A DNA stretch of 64,000 nucleotides from Bryobacteraceae bacterium. Its GTDB lineage: Bacteria; Acidobacteriota; Terriglobia; Bryobacterales; Bryobacteraceae. The position numbers were made by a program, and so were the translations under genes. Shown here piece by piece: positions 18,771 to 30,600 of the stretch; position 1 is the stretch's first letter, and every line of letters begins with the position of its first letter. Under the pieces are notes generated by a model, which saw only the letters and a list, made by a program, of their open reading frames with translations, was not told where the DNA came from and made no database searches. The stretch covers positions 62,001 to 126,000 of the forward strand of contig JAHDVK010000015.1 of assembly GCA_023384675.1 (NCBI GenBank), written 5' to 3'.

Positions 18771-20765
18771 CTAGCCCACGTCGATCTCTTCCTCGGGCCG
18801 CGATACGGCCGCGGCCGCGCTCCGCTGGCTCATAAACATGAGCAGCGAAAGTCCCCCAACCCTTCCGGTGAACATGCTGGCCAGGATGATTACTTTGCCG
18901 ATCTCATCCAATTCTGCCGTCGCGCCGATGGAAAGCCCAACGGTTCCGAGCGCCGAAACCACCTCGAACAACGCTTCGAGCCCGCCGAGCGGCTGGGTGA
19001 GCTGAAGCGCGGTGACGGCGGCGATTGCGGTTGCGGCCGCGAGCAGGGTAACCGCGCTTGCGCGATGCCTCGTCCGTTCGCCGACGTAACGGTCAAACGC
19101 CTCGGCGCGCGCCGATCCTCTCACCACATTCGACACGGAAAGCAAAAGGACCGCGGCGGTGGTGGTTTTGATGCCGCCCGCGGTCCCGCCCGGGCCCCCG
19201 CCGATAAACATCCAGAGCATCGCGAGGGTCAGCGTGGCGGGTTGCAGGACCGCGAAATCCAGCGAATTGAACCCCGCCGTCCGCAGTGTTACCGACTGAA
19301 ACCAGGCGTTATGCAGCCGGTCGGTCCATGCCAATCCAGCCAGAGCATGGTTCCACTCGAACGCGAGCATGAACAGAAACCCGCCAAGCAACAAAACCAG
19401 AGCCGCCATCAGGCCCATTCGTGCTTGCACTGGAACCGGAGGGCCGCCACGACGCGCCAGAAGTGGCAAAGCATAGATCGTCAGTGGCGATAATCCTCCG
19501 GCAATGATGAGCAGCGCGACCACATGCAGCACGATGGGGTCCTGTTGATAGGGGATCAGGTTCTGCGTTTGCAGTGCAAAGCCCGCATTACAGAACGCCG
19601 AAACCGCCGTAAAGATTGAGCGCCACGCCGCTTCCCCCCAACTGTCGCCGTGCGCGAGAAACCGGGGCATCAGAAGCGCCGCTCCGGCCGCCTCCGCGAC
19701 AATCGTCAGTTCCAGGATCTTGCGCGCCGACCGCGCCAGTTGACCCCGGTCCCGGGGGTTGATCAGGCTTGCGGCCGCGCCCTCCTGCTTGAGGCTCATT
19801 CTCCGGCCAAGCACGCGGAGTACAGCCGTGGCGAAGGTCATGATCCCGAGCCCGCCCACTTGAATCAGCAGGAGGATCATCGCCTGGCCGAACGGGCTGA
19901 AATCGTGAGGCGTATCGAGAACGATCAGCCCGGTGACGCAGACCGCGCTGACCGCGGTGAAAGCTGCGTCGAGCAGACCGATCCCCGAAGATCCGGACGA
20001 ACTCGCCGGCAGCGCCAGCAGTACGGTTCCGGAGAGACATAGCAGCAGGAACGTGCCCACGAGCAGGCGTTCAGGGTGTCCGAGCAACGGTTCCCACCAG
20101 GCAATGTGCTCGATACCGCCACGCCGCTCCCGGGGCAGGACCGCCAGCGCCGTCGCCGCATAGAGAATCCCGGCGCTGGCCGCCGGCCAAAGGGTGCTCG
20201 CCGGAAGGAAGGCCAGTCCCACGGATGCCGCCGCGGCAACGAAAAGTGCCGCGGACCGCCGCGGCTGCTGCCGGCGGTTCCGCCAGGCCCAGTCGAGACC
20301 CATGGCGATCGCGATCAGGAACGCCGAGGCGATCGCCAGCGCTTCCCTCGGGGTATGAAGGGGCTGGATCAGCGTCGCCGCCAACCAGGAGAAAAGCGCA
20401 GCCATCGCCGCGCCAAGCGCCCGTGCGGGAACTAGAGGAAGGCGTTCCGCCGGACGCCCCAGAACATCCCACAGCGCGCCCAGCGAACTCAACAGGATCA
20501 ACAGGGCCGCAAGCGCAAGCGCGGGGCTTGCCAGCAGGGTCTGCCCCGCCGTGCCAAACAAGCCGAGAATGCCCAGCGTGGCCAGCGCCCGGCCAGGCTT
20601 CGGCTTCTCCACAATGAGAAGTCCGGCGCTGAATAGACAGATGGAAGGCAGGGCCGCCGCTGCCGCCGCCTCGGCCGGAACGACCGCGAAGGGCGCGGCG
20701 GCCAAGGCCAGCAAGGCGCCGCTCGCCTTAGCGAATGGGCGGACAGAAGCTGGAGCGACGGGCAT
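18771..20765 (-). CDS. trkH: TrkH/KtrB potassium transporter membrane subunit
   Basis: 664 residues. The C-terminal about 430 residues are the Trk/Ktr pore with four pore-loop repeats (TAVSAVCVTGL, TAVSAFCNAGFALQTQ, TLRTAGFNSLDF, SALGTVGLSIGATAELDE) and conserved GGLGIMTFA. The first about 230 residues are extra alanine-rich helices not found in typical 450-residue KtrB, as in larger Ktr/ATP-synthase-linked forms. The gene heads an operon with trkA and a HAMP-like membrane protein. It pumps K+ into the cytosol, driven by Na+ or H+ in the family. Confidence 0.88.
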   Translation of the reverse strand: MPVAPASVRPFAKASGALLALAAAPFAVVPAEAAAAAALPSICLFSAGLLIVEKPKPGRALATLGILGLFGTAGQTLLASPALALAALLILLSSLGALWDVLGRPAERLPLVPARALGAAMAALFSWLAATLIQPLHTPREALAIASAFLIAIAMGLDWAWRNRRQQPRRSAALFVAAAASVGLAFLPASTLWPAASAGILYAATALAVLPRERRGGIEHIAWWEPLLGHPERLLVGTFLLLCLSGTVLLALPASSSGSSGIGLLDAAFTAVSAVCVTGLIVLDTPHDFSPFGQAMILLLIQVGGLGIMTFATAVLRVLGRRMSLKQEGAAASLINPRDRGQLARSARKILELTIVAEAAGAALLMPRFLAHGDSWGEAAWRSIFTAVSAFCNAGFALQTQNLIPYQQDPIVLHVVALLIIAGGLSPLTIYALPLLARRGGPPVPVQARMGLMAALVLLLGGFLFMLAFEWNHALAGLAWTDRLHNAWFQSVTLRTAGFNSLDFAVLQPATLTLAMLWMFIGGGPGGTAGGIKTTTAAVLLLSVSNVVRGSARAEAFDRYVGERTRHRASAVTLLAAATAIAAVTALQLTQPLGGLEALFEVVSALGTVGLSIGATAELDEIGKVIILASMFTGRVGGLSLLMFMSQRSAAAAVSRPEEEIDVG

Positions 20766-20824
20766 ACAGCGATGGGTCAGGGCGTCGCGCCCAGCCCATC
20801 GATCATTCTGACATAAAGGGTGGC

Positions 20825-21355
20825 TTAGCTCGCCCGCTCTACAAAATGCAGTACTTCGGAGTTAATGCAGTAGCGCCGGCCCGTGGGGCGCGGGCCGTCG
20901 TCGAAGACGTGGCCGAGGTGGGCGTCGCAACGGGCGCAAAGCACCTCGGTGCGGACCATGCCGAGCGAAAGGTCCGTTTTCTCCGCCACGTTCTTGGGAT
21001 GCATCGGCTTGAACCAGCTGGCCCAGCCGCTCTTCGATTCGTACTTGTGCTGGGAGTCGAACAGCGGCGTCCAGCAGCAGAGACACTTGAAGATGCCGTC
21101 GCCCTTGAAGCCGTCGAAGCGGCCGCAGAAGGCGGGTTCCGTGCCGTGGTTGCGCGCGATGCGGTACTGCTCGGGGGTGAGCTGCGCGCGCCATTCCTCG
21201 TCGGTTTTTACCACTTTTTCCACTTTTTGAACGCCGGTCATCCGGCCTGCGTCGTCGAAAAATGCGATATCGACCATCTTTACCTTCTTCCCGTTTTTCT
21301 GAGCGAAGACCGCGGCGGCGGTCAGAGGCAGGGCTAACAGAGAGCGGCGGTTCAT
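20825..21355 (-). CDS. msrB: Exported peptide-methionine (R)-S-oxide reductase
   Basis: 176 residues with a signal-like N-terminus (MNRRSLLALPLTAAAVFA). Zinc-binding pairs CLCC and CARC flank the fold. RYCINSEVLHF holds the catalytic cysteine, and ESKSGWASWFKP is the conserved substrate loop. It repairs Met-R-sulfoxide in periplasmic proteins. It follows msrA by two bases and is co-transcribed. The two-arginine N-terminus (NRR) could use Tat, but the classical motif is incomplete. Confidence 0.9.
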   Translation of the reverse strand: MNRRSLLALPLTAAAVFAQKNGKKVKMVDIAFFDDAGRMTGVQKVEKVVKTDEEWRAQLTPEQYRIARNHGTEPAFCGRFDGFKGDGIFKCLCCWTPLFDSQHKYESKSGWASWFKPMHPKNVAEKTDLSLGMVRTEVLCARCDAHLGHVFDDGPRPTGRRYCINSEVLHFVERAS

Positions 21356-21357
21356 GG

Positions 21358-21999
21358 TTACTTTTTCCTCACAAGGCGCGGGCAGGCCTTTTTCAGCTTG
21401 TCCACTTTGGGCAAAGCGTTCACCCGCACGTAGGGGTTGAAGGGATTCTGGTTCACGTAATCCTGGTGATAACCTTCGGCGGGGTAAAACGCCTTCAACT
21501 GGCTCACTTCGGTCACGATCTTCTTCTTGAATGCCTGGGCTCCGGTCAACTGCCGGATGTAGGCTTCGGCGATCTGCTTCTGTTCCTCGTTTGCATAAAA
21601 GATCACCGACCGGTAGTGAGTGCCCACGTCGGGGCCTTGCCGGTTCAACTGCGTGGGGTCGTGGGCGACCTCGAAGAAGACCCGGAGCAGTTCGCCGTAG
21701 GTCACCTTTTTAGGGTCGTAGGTGACCTCGATGACCTCCGCGTGGCCAGTGTCGCCGCCGGACACAGCACGGTAGTTGGCGGTCTGCTTCGAGCCGCCGG
21801 AGTAGCCGGAGACGACCTTGGTGACGCCCTCCACGTGCTGGTACACCACCTCCGTACACCAGAAACAGCCGCCGCCGAGCACGGCCTTTTGCAGTCCGGT
21901 GGCGGGCTTTTGATCCAAGGCCGGATCAGGGAAACCCGCGCCCGTCGCGGCGCACGCCGCAAGGAGCGAAAGCAGGGCGAACAGGAAGAGGCGTTGCAT
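21358..21999 (-). CDS. msrA: Exported peptide-methionine (S)-S-oxide reductase, probable lipoprotein
   Basis: 213 residues. The N-terminus MQRLFLFALLSLLAAC is a lipoprotein signal with Cys16 in the lipobox. The active-site motif GGCFWCTEVVYQ, SGYSGGSKQTANYRAVSGGD and HQDYVNQNPFNPYVRV are diagnostic of MsrA. It reduces Met-S-sulfoxide, complementing MsrB encoded two bases downstream. Together they give envelope oxidative repair. Confidence 0.92.
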   Translation of the reverse strand: MQRLFLFALLSLLAACAATGAGFPDPALDQKPATGLQKAVLGGGCFWCTEVVYQHVEGVTKVVSGYSGGSKQTANYRAVSGGDTGHAEVIEVTYDPKKVTYGELLRVFFEVAHDPTQLNRQGPDVGTHYRSVIFYANEEQKQIAEAYIRQLTGAQAFKKKIVTEVSQLKAFYPAEGYHQDYVNQNPFNPYVRVNALPKVDKLKKACPRLVRKK

Positions 22000-22060
22000 A
22001 TCTGTACCTGTACTGATTCGCGCGGAAGCCCGCGAGTTGCAGGAGTGATGCGGCCGACGG

Positions 22061-23380
<1,320 letters not shown>

Positions 23381-23411
23381 GAGTCCACCTCCTGGATGGG
23401 GCTACTTCCTA

Positions 23412-24536
23412 TTATGCGCGGGCAAGCTGGCCCAGCACGACGGCGCGTTTCGCGCCCGTTGCCGAGGGCAGATTGCCGGGACGGCCGTGCCAGGTTTCGT
23501 GCGCCAGGATGGCGAAGGCGATGGCCTCCTTCGCGTCGGGGTCGAGGCCGAGTTCCGCGCTCGAAAAGACATCGCAGTCGGGCATTTCGGCGGCGAGCGC
23601 CTTCATCAGCGCGGGATTGTGGACGCCGCCGCCGGCGACGATCACCTCGGGCTCGGTCTCTTCGGCGGCGCCGAACTCATAGATAGCATTGGCGATCGTG
23701 GCGGCGGTGAGCAGCGTGGCGGTGGCGGCGGCAGCTTCGTGCGAGAGGCCTGCGGCGTAGAAACGATCGGCAAAAAGGGCGCCAAATTGCTCTCTTCCGC
23801 AGCTTTTTGGCGGCTTTTTTGCATAAAAATCGTCTTCCAGCAGCGTTTCGAGAAGATCGAGATGGACTTCGCCGCGCTGCGCGAGCGCGCCGTCGCGGTC
23901 AAAGCGCCCGCCGGTGGCGCGGGCCGCGATCTGATCGATCACCATGTTGCCGGGGCCGGTGTCGAACGCCAAGACCTGCTCGGGCGCGGCATCGCGGGGA
24001 ATCAAAGTGACGTTGGCGATGCCGCCGATATTCAAGGCCACGCGGGCGCGCTCCTTCGACCGGAACAGCAGGTAATCCACGAACGGCACGAGCGGCGCGC
24101 CCTGCCCGCCGGCGGCCATGTCGCGCGGGCGGAAGTTGCTGACCACGGCGATGCCGGTGCGCTCGGCCAGCACGGCGCCATCGCCGATCTGGAGCGTGCA
24201 GGCGAGCTTGCGGCCGAGGTACTCCGCGGGAGCGCCCTCGTGATAGATCGTCTGGCCGTGGCAGCCGATCAACTCGACCGACGCGGGCTTCTCGCCCGCC
24301 TGTTTGCAGGCCTCGAAGAGGGCTTCGGCGTAGAGTTCGGGCAGCAGGAAGTTGAGCCGGGCGATTTCGCGCGTGTGGGTGCCGCAATTCGAGACCGCGA
24401 GCAGCGCGGCGCGCACGTCCTCCGGGTATGGCGCCGTGGTGAAGCCGACGGTGTCGAAGCCGTCGCCGTCGATGTCGATGATGGCGACGTCGATGCCGTC
24501 GAGCGAGGTGCCGCTCATGATGCCTGCCACTCTCAT
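23412..24536 (-). CDS. anmK: Anhydro-N-acetylmuramic acid kinase
   Basis: 374 residues. The N-terminus MRVAGIMSGTSLDGIDVAII is the family's phosphate-binding motif. CHGQTIYH, NIGGIANVTLIP and FDTGPGNMVID are further AnmK signatures. It phosphorylates and opens 1,6-anhydroMurNAc to MurNAc-6-P during peptidoglycan recycling. Its ATG overlaps the mutS stop by four bases, making a mutS-anmK operon. Confidence 0.93.
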   Translation of the reverse strand: MRVAGIMSGTSLDGIDVAIIDIDGDGFDTVGFTTAPYPEDVRAALLAVSNCGTHTREIARLNFLLPELYAEALFEACKQAGEKPASVELIGCHGQTIYHEGAPAEYLGRKLACTLQIGDGAVLAERTGIAVVSNFRPRDMAAGGQGAPLVPFVDYLLFRSKERARVALNIGGIANVTLIPRDAAPEQVLAFDTGPGNMVIDQIAARATGGRFDRDGALAQRGEVHLDLLETLLEDDFYAKKPPKSCGREQFGALFADRFYAAGLSHEAAAATATLLTAATIANAIYEFGAAEETEPEVIVAGGGVHNPALMKALAAEMPDCDVFSSAELGLDPDAKEAIAFAILAHETWHGRPGNLPSATGAKRAVVLGQLARA

Positions 24537-27130
24537 TGCCGCTTCAGCTCCTCTTTGAGTTCGTTCAGGATTTGCAGCGCCTCCACCGGACGCAGGTTGT
24601 CGACGTCAATGGCGCGAATGCGGTCGGCGATCTCCCAGCCCACGGGCTCGAACAGCGTGATCTGCTGCGTGGGCTTACGGGGCGGGGGACGCAATTCGTC
24701 GCTGACGGTGTGCTCGGACTCTTCGTGGAGCGCAAGGATTTCGCGCGCGCGCTCGATGACGGCGAGCGGCAACCCGGCGAGGCGCGCCACCTCGATGCCG
24801 TAGCTGCGGTCGGCCGCGCCCGGCTCCACTTTGCGCAGGAAAACGATCTGGTCGCCGGACTCCTTCACCGAGACATGGAGGTTGCGCACGCCTTCGAGCC
24901 GTTCGGCCAGTTCGGTAAGTTCGTGGTAGTGGGTGGCGAAGAGCGTGTAAGCGCCGGTGCGCTCGTGCAGATGTTCGATCACGCTCCAGGCCAGCGCGAG
25001 GCCGTCGTAGGTCGCCGTGCCGCGGCCGATCTCGTCGAGCACAATCAGGCTGCGTTCGGTGGCGGTATTCAGGATGACGGCCGTTTCGGTCATCTCGACC
25101 ATGAAGGTGGAGCGGCCGCGCGCCAGGTTATCCGACGCGCCGATGCGCGTGAAGACGCGGTCCACGATGGGCAGCAGCGCTTCGGCGGCGGGAACGAAGC
25201 AGCCGGTTTGGGCCATGACGCTAATGAGCGCGGCTTGCCGCAGGTACGTGGACTTGCCGCCCATGTTCGGCCCGGTGATCACGGCGATGCGGCAGGATTC
25301 GCGGTCGAGATAGAGATCGTTCGGGATGAAGCGCTGGGCATCGCGCTCGGTGAGGCGTTCGATCACCGGGTGGCGGCCGGCGGCGATCTTCCACTCCCCA
25401 TTGCCGGAAAACCTCGGGCGGACCCAGCGGCATTCGGCGGCGGCATCGGCGAGCGCGGAGAAGACGTCGAGGGCGGCGACGGCGCCGGCAGTGCCACGAA
25501 TGCGCGCCGCCTGTTTCGCGGCGGCTTCGCGCACGCTGGCGAAGATCTCGCGTTCGATCGTGAGCGCCTTTTCGTCGGCGTCGAGCACCCTGGTCTCCAG
25601 TTCTTTTAACTCCGGCGTGGTGAACCGTTCTGCGTTGACCAGGGTCTGTTTGCGCTCGTAGTCCGGCGGGGCGTTGCGGAGGTTCGCCTTCGAAATTTCG
25701 ATGTAGAAGCCGAAGACGTTATTGAAGCGGACCTTCAGCGAGGCGATGCCGGTACGCTCGCGTTCGCGCGTTTCGATGCCCGCGATGATCGAGCGCGCGT
25801 TGCGGCTGAGGTTTCTCAGCTCATCCAATTCGGCGTGGTAGCCCGCGCGGATCACGCCGCCGTCGTTCAGCGTGACGGGCGGTTCCTCTGTGATGGCGGC
25901 TAGGATAAGGTCGCGGATATCCGCCACTTCTTCGAGGGCGCCGATGACCTGGGCCAGCCGTTCCGGCCGCGGTTCAGGGACGAGCGGCGGCAGCTCCGGG
26001 ATCACCGCCAGCGAGCGCCCCAGCCCCAGCACGTCGCGCGGATTCGCCGTGCCGAGTGTGATTTTCGCGAGCAGGCGCTCGAGGTCCAGCATGCGGGAGA
26101 GCGCATCGCGCAGGCGCGACCGCTCGATGGTGCGCTGCGCGAAATACTCGACGGCATCGAGACGCGCTTCGATCTCGGCCTGATCGAGGGAGGGCCGCAA
26201 CAGCCGGCGGCGCAGCAGGCGGCCGCCCATGCCGGTCATGGTCCGGTCGAGGACTCGGATGAGCGTGGCGTCGCGCTGGCCGTCGAGATCGGCGGAGAAA
26301 AGCGGTTCCACGAGTTCGAGGTTGCGCACGGTGACGGCGTCGAGCAACATGGCGCCCGAGCGGTCGAACCAGGCGGGGCGGTCCATGTGATCGAGCGCGG
26401 ACTTCTGGGTTTCGCGCAGGTAGGTGAGCAGCGCGCCGGCGGCGGCGGTGGCCAGCCGCCTGTCGCCGAGGCCGCAGCCATCGAGGGTGAGCAGTTTGAA
26501 ATGGTCGCGCAGGGCGCGTTCGCCGTGGTCGTAGCTGAAGGTCCAGGCTTCGACGGGGGTGCGGGTCCATGGGCCTTCGGGGGCTTCGTCCGCGGTCTCG
26601 GCGGCTATCAGCAACTCGCGCGCATTGAGTTGTTCGAGAGCGGCCGGGGCTTCGGCCGCCTCGATTTCGGTCGCGCGGAACTCGCCCGTGGACACATCCA
26701 CGTAGGCGAGCCCGGCGGATTTCTCTCTGAGGCAAAGCGCCGCGAGATAGTTGTTCTCGTGCGATCGCAGCAGCGCCGATTCGGTGACCGTACCCGGCGA
26801 CAGAATGCGCGTGATCTCGCGTTTGACGAGCTTCTTGGTGAGCTTGGGGTCTTCCACCTGATCGCAGATGGCGACCCGGTAGCCCTTCTGAATCAATCGC
26901 GCGATGTAGCCTTCGGCTGAATGCGCGGGCACGCCGCACATAGGGATGGGCTCGCCTTTGTCCTTATTGCGGGAAGTGAGGGTGATCTCGAGTTCGCGCG
27001 CCGCGATGATGGCGTCTTCAAAGAACAGCTCAAAAAAATCGCCGAGGCGGAAGAACAGCAGGGCATTGGGGGCCTGCTGCTTGGCAGCGGCATGTTGCCG
27101 CATCACGGGCGTGGTGGATTCCGGGGCCAA
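24533..27130 (-). CDS. mutS: DNA mismatch repair protein MutS
   Basis: About 865 residues. The mismatch-reading Phe-x-Glu is in GDFFELFFEDA. The ATPase has Walker A GPNMGGKST near residue 617, Walker B VLDEIGRGT, and FATHYHEL. I choose the TTG at 27128-27130 (MAPESTTPVMRQHAAAKQ) because it aligns with usual MutS starts (TPMMxQY). The longer frame to 27226 reads through a dispersed REP-like repeat and adds sequence unlike the family. No strong ribosome site is visible for either. It recognises mismatches with MutL, which is not in the window. anmK follows with a four-base overlap. Confidence 0.92.
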   Translation of the reverse strand: MAPESTTPVMRQHAAAKQQAPNALLFFRLGDFFELFFEDAIIAARELEITLTSRNKDKGEPIPMCGVPAHSAEGYIARLIQKGYRVAICDQVEDPKLTKKLVKREITRILSPGTVTESALLRSHENNYLAALCLREKSAGLAYVDVSTGEFRATEIEAAEAPAALEQLNARELLIAAETADEAPEGPWTRTPVEAWTFSYDHGERALRDHFKLLTLDGCGLGDRRLATAAAGALLTYLRETQKSALDHMDRPAWFDRSGAMLLDAVTVRNLELVEPLFSADLDGQRDATLIRVLDRTMTGMGGRLLRRRLLRPSLDQAEIEARLDAVEYFAQRTIERSRLRDALSRMLDLERLLAKITLGTANPRDVLGLGRSLAVIPELPPLVPEPRPERLAQVIGALEEVADIRDLILAAITEEPPVTLNDGGVIRAGYHAELDELRNLSRNARSIIAGIETRERERTGIASLKVRFNNVFGFYIEISKANLRNAPPDYERKQTLVNAERFTTPELKELETRVLDADEKALTIEREIFASVREAAAKQAARIRGTAGAVAALDVFSALADAAAECRWVRPRFSGNGEWKIAAGRHPVIERLTERDAQRFIPNDLYLDRESCRIAVITGPNMGGKSTYLRQAALISVMAQTGCFVPAAEALLPIVDRVFTRIGASDNLARGRSTFMVEMTETAVILNTATERSLIVLDEIGRGTATYDGLALAWSVIEHLHERTGAYTLFATHYHELTELAERLEGVRNLHVSVKESGDQIVFLRKVEPGAADRSYGIEVARLAGLPLAVIERAREILALHEESEHTVSDELRPPPRKPTQQITLFEPVGWEIADRIRAIDVDNLRPVEALQILNELKEELKRQ

Positions 27131-27181
27131 CCTATCAGCGTACCGGCGGCGGAGCCCGCGGTAAAGGGGCACACCCCACAC

Positions 27182-27222
27182 TCCTACGGCAGGCTTCAGC
27201 CTGCGCGGGGCTTCAGCCCCGC
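27182..27222. repeat. REP-like dispersed repeat, copy 1
   Basis: Contains CCTACGGCAGGCTTCAGCCT and GCGCGGGGCTTCAGCCCCGCC, both with palindromic cores (GGCTTCAGCC and GGGGCTTCAGCCCC). Related copies are at 34643-34675 and 41842-41886, each next to the terminase-like element. Confidence 0.65.
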
Positions 27223-27236
27223 CCAAACCACCCCGC

Positions 27237-27400
27237 CAATAAAATCCTCCACAAATACCAGCTCACTTTGCGCGAATTCCGCAACGCCTCCATCGAACTC
27301 GAATCCCTCCCCGCTCCCGCCGACCCCCTCCAACGCCTCTGCTCCGGACTCCACCGCTCCGTCCAGGAATCCTCCTTCGCCCAGTTCCTCTCCCTTTGAT
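27237..27400 (+). pseudogene. Mosaic remnant of mobile-type genes
   Basis: Bases 27241-27309 resemble the start of the truncated gene at 34785-34850 (encoding KILHKYQLTLREFRNASIEL, versus KILHNYQLTLREFRHASIEH). Bases 27305-27400 resemble the 3' part of the small gene at 34512-34600 (LPAPADPLQRLCSGLHRSVQ). The order is inverted relative to the 34-kb locus and the pieces are fused, so nothing here encodes an intact protein. The rest of the 27131-27683 gap holds a REP-like repeat and the promoter of the receptor gene. Confidence 0.6.
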
Positions 27401-27572
27401 CACCCCCGCCATCGCTACTTCACCACTTGACCTCCGCTTCTTCCTCCAAGGTTTGCCCGCGCCTCGGTCCCGCGGCGCCAAACGCAGCCTGTCGGCCGAT
27501 CACTGCCCATACGCCGGTAAAACTGGATGAATCTGTGCACAATTCATTTCCTAGCAATCTGTCATTAACCTA

Positions 27573-27601
27573 TTGACACTAGCTTTTGTTGGACGTAACA
27601 T
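27573..27601 (+). promoter_or_regulatory. Sigma-70 promoter of the TonB receptor operon
   Basis: Consensus TTGACA (27573-27578), 17-base spacer, TAACAT (27596-27601). The start of transcription would be near 27608, leaving a leader of about 75 bases before the AAGGAG ribosome site and the ATG at 27684. Confidence 0.65.
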
Positions 27602-27683
27602 TGACCCCATCACGTACGAAGCGGAGTCACCTGCGCCGTACGTGTCCACGCGGGGTTATGTCAGGACCAAGGAGCAACACAGG

Positions 27684-30600
27684 ATGCAAGTATCAAGAAA
27701 GCGCGGCTGGGCCGCCGCCGGTTTCTTGCTTGCGTTGGCCGCCATAGTCATGTCGGTACCGGCGCAAGCCCAATTAGTCTCTGGATCGATCATCGGGTTC
27801 GTCAAGGACTCGCAACAAATGGCCGTGGTCGGTGCCAAGGTGACGCTGATCAATCCGGCGCAAGCTACGTCGCGCGAGGTGTTTACCGGAGCCGACGGAG
27901 GCTTCGTCATCACCCCCGTACAGCCTGGCAGCTACACCGTTTCGGTGGAGGCGCCCGGGTTCAAAAAGTTCGAACAAAGCAACGTCCGCCTGTTCGCCAA
28001 CGACCGTCTCGCGCTGGGCGATATCCTCTTGCAGGTCGGCGCGGTGTCGGAGACCATCACCGTTGAGGGCGCCGTGGCGCAAGTGCAGGCGCAGTCGGCC
28101 GAACGCGCCGGCGTCCTCACCGGCAACCAGGTGGTTGACTTGGCGCTGATATCGAGGAATTTCTTTGACCTGGCGCGTACCATCCCGGGCATTGTTTACA
28201 CGGGCGGCCTGGGAGGCATCATTTCGAACGGTAACCGCGGGAATCAGAACAATCTGATGCTCGACGGCGTCACCAACGTGGACACCGGTTCCAACGGCGG
28301 TACGCTGGCCACCACGAACATCGACATGATCGCCGAATTCAAAGTGATCACGAATTCGCAGCAGGCCGAATTCGGCCGATCGTCTGGCGCTCAAATCAAC
28401 GTGGTGACCAAGTCCGGCACCAACGAATTCCATGGCACGGGCTATTACTTCTACCGTCACGAGAGCCTGAACGCCAACTCCTGGCGGAACAACATGGACG
28501 GCCGCCAGCGCCAGCTTTACCGCTTCGACTTTGTTGGGTTCAACGTCGGAGGCCCCGCCTACATTCCTGGCAAATTCAACACCAACAAGGACAAGTTCTT
28601 CTTCTTTATCGGCCATGAATGGCAGAACCAGCTCTCGCCCAACTCGCTCCGCAACGTGACCGTCCCGACCCAGGCGCAGCGCAATGGCGACTTCTCGGCT
28701 ACCACCGAAGCCGATGGCCGGCCAGTGATCATCCGTGACCCGCTCGCAAACACGCCATTCCCGGGTAACCGGATCCCCACCAACCGATTCAGCGCCGACG
28801 GCCAGAAGATTCTCAACTTCTACCCGATGCCCAACGCGATGGGCATCGATCCATCCTTCAACTTCCAGTCGCAAGTGTCGGACACGTTCCCGCGGCGCGA
28901 GAACATTTACCGCGGCGACTACAATATCAACGATAAATGGCGTCTCTATTCGCGCTATATCTGGACCTTCTCACAGCAGGATAAGGCGTACGGCCAGTGG
29001 AACGCCGACTACAACATTCCGTTCGCGCCGATGAATTTCGGGAATCCGGGCTGGAGCTTCATCACCAACCTGACGACCGTCGTCAACCCGACCCTGACCA
29101 ACGAGTTCATCTTTGGCTCTTCCAAGAACCGGCTGAATATTGATCCGGTGGACAATACCTTCGACCGCGCGGCGCTGGGGCTGCAATATCAGATGCCATT
29201 CCGGGACGCCGATTCGCTGGGACTGATCCAGAACTGGCGCTACAACGTGCCCAACTCGCCCTTCACGAGCTTCAACGGCACGCCCTTCCGGAACTTCAAC
29301 CACACTTGGGACATCACCAACAACACGTCGAAGATCATGGGGAGCCACACGTTCAAGGCGGGCGCATATTTGCACCACTCGCAGAAGGACCAGACGGCTT
29401 TCACCTCCGTCAATGGAAATATGTGGTTCAACCGCAACACGCAGAATCCGAACGACACGAATTGGGCTTTCTCGAACGCTTTGATCGGGACGTGGGAACG
29501 CATTGAGCAGTCGAACACGGTGCTGAACGGAGAATATCGTTACTGGAACGCAGAATGGTATGCCCAGGACAACTGGCGGGTGAACAGCCGTCTGACGATC
29601 GACTATGGGATGCGCTTCTATTGGATCCAGCCGCAGTTTGACCAGGCGCTGCAGACGTCAAGCTGGAATCCGGCGCTGTTCGATTTCGGCCAGCGCGCCG
29701 CCCTCCTGCAGCCCGGCAGGGACGCTGCTGGCCAGGTCGTGGCGGTGAACCCGATCACTGGCGATCAGCGCCCGCGGGCGCTGATCGGTTCGATTGTCAA
29801 TACCGGCGGCTCCGCCTTTGTAGGCCCCCTCTACGCCAACGGGATGGGCCGGGCGGGCCAGGGCTATCCCCGAGGCCTGATCGACAATCGCGGCATCCAC
29901 TTCGCGCCGCGCTTGGGCTTGGCGTACCGCTTCATGGACAAAACCGTGCTGCGCGTCGGCGGCGGCGTTTTTTACGACCGCTTCCAGGGTAATCCCGTCT
30001 TCGATACCCTGCCCAACCCGCCGTCCACCATACGGCCAAACTTCTACTTCGGCACGCTCGATAGCATACCGCCCGCTGCGGAAGGCGTCTTTTTCCCGGG
30101 CAATGTGATCGGCTTCGATCGTGCCGGCCATGTGCCTAGCACCTACAACTGGAACGTATCGATCCAGCGCGAACTGCCGCGCGGCGTCCTGCTCGATGTA
30201 GGCTACGTCGGCTCGGCCTCCAACCACAACATCGGGCGCGTTAACACCAACTACGCCCGCTTCGGCTCGGCCTGGCTGCCCGAAAATCAGGATCCCCTCA
30301 ATGCCAATCCTCGTTTCGATGGCACCACGACCAAGCAGATTAATCTTTACCGGCCCTATCTGGGCCACAACGACGCGAATCTGATCGGATTTGGCGCCTC
30401 TTCCAATTACCATTCACTCCAGGTCAGTGCCAATCGCCGCATGGGGCGCGATCTGCTCTTCGGTATCGCCTACACCTGGTCGAAGGCACTGGGCGTCACC
30501 TCCGGCGACGGCGACTTCCTCCATCCGGAAAACGCAAGAATGGCCAACTATGGTGTGCTGGCGTTCGACCGGCGGCACAACCTCGTGTTCAACTACACCT

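Noticed and set aside
27131-27226. Longer MutS starting at 27226
   Set aside because: The extra residues are translated from the REP-like repeat and do not resemble MutS N-termini.
27573-27683. Extended N-terminus of the TonB receptor from a TTG at 27573
   Set aside because: That TTG is the first half of the -35 box TTGACA; the ATG at 27684 has a ribosome site and a proper signal peptide.
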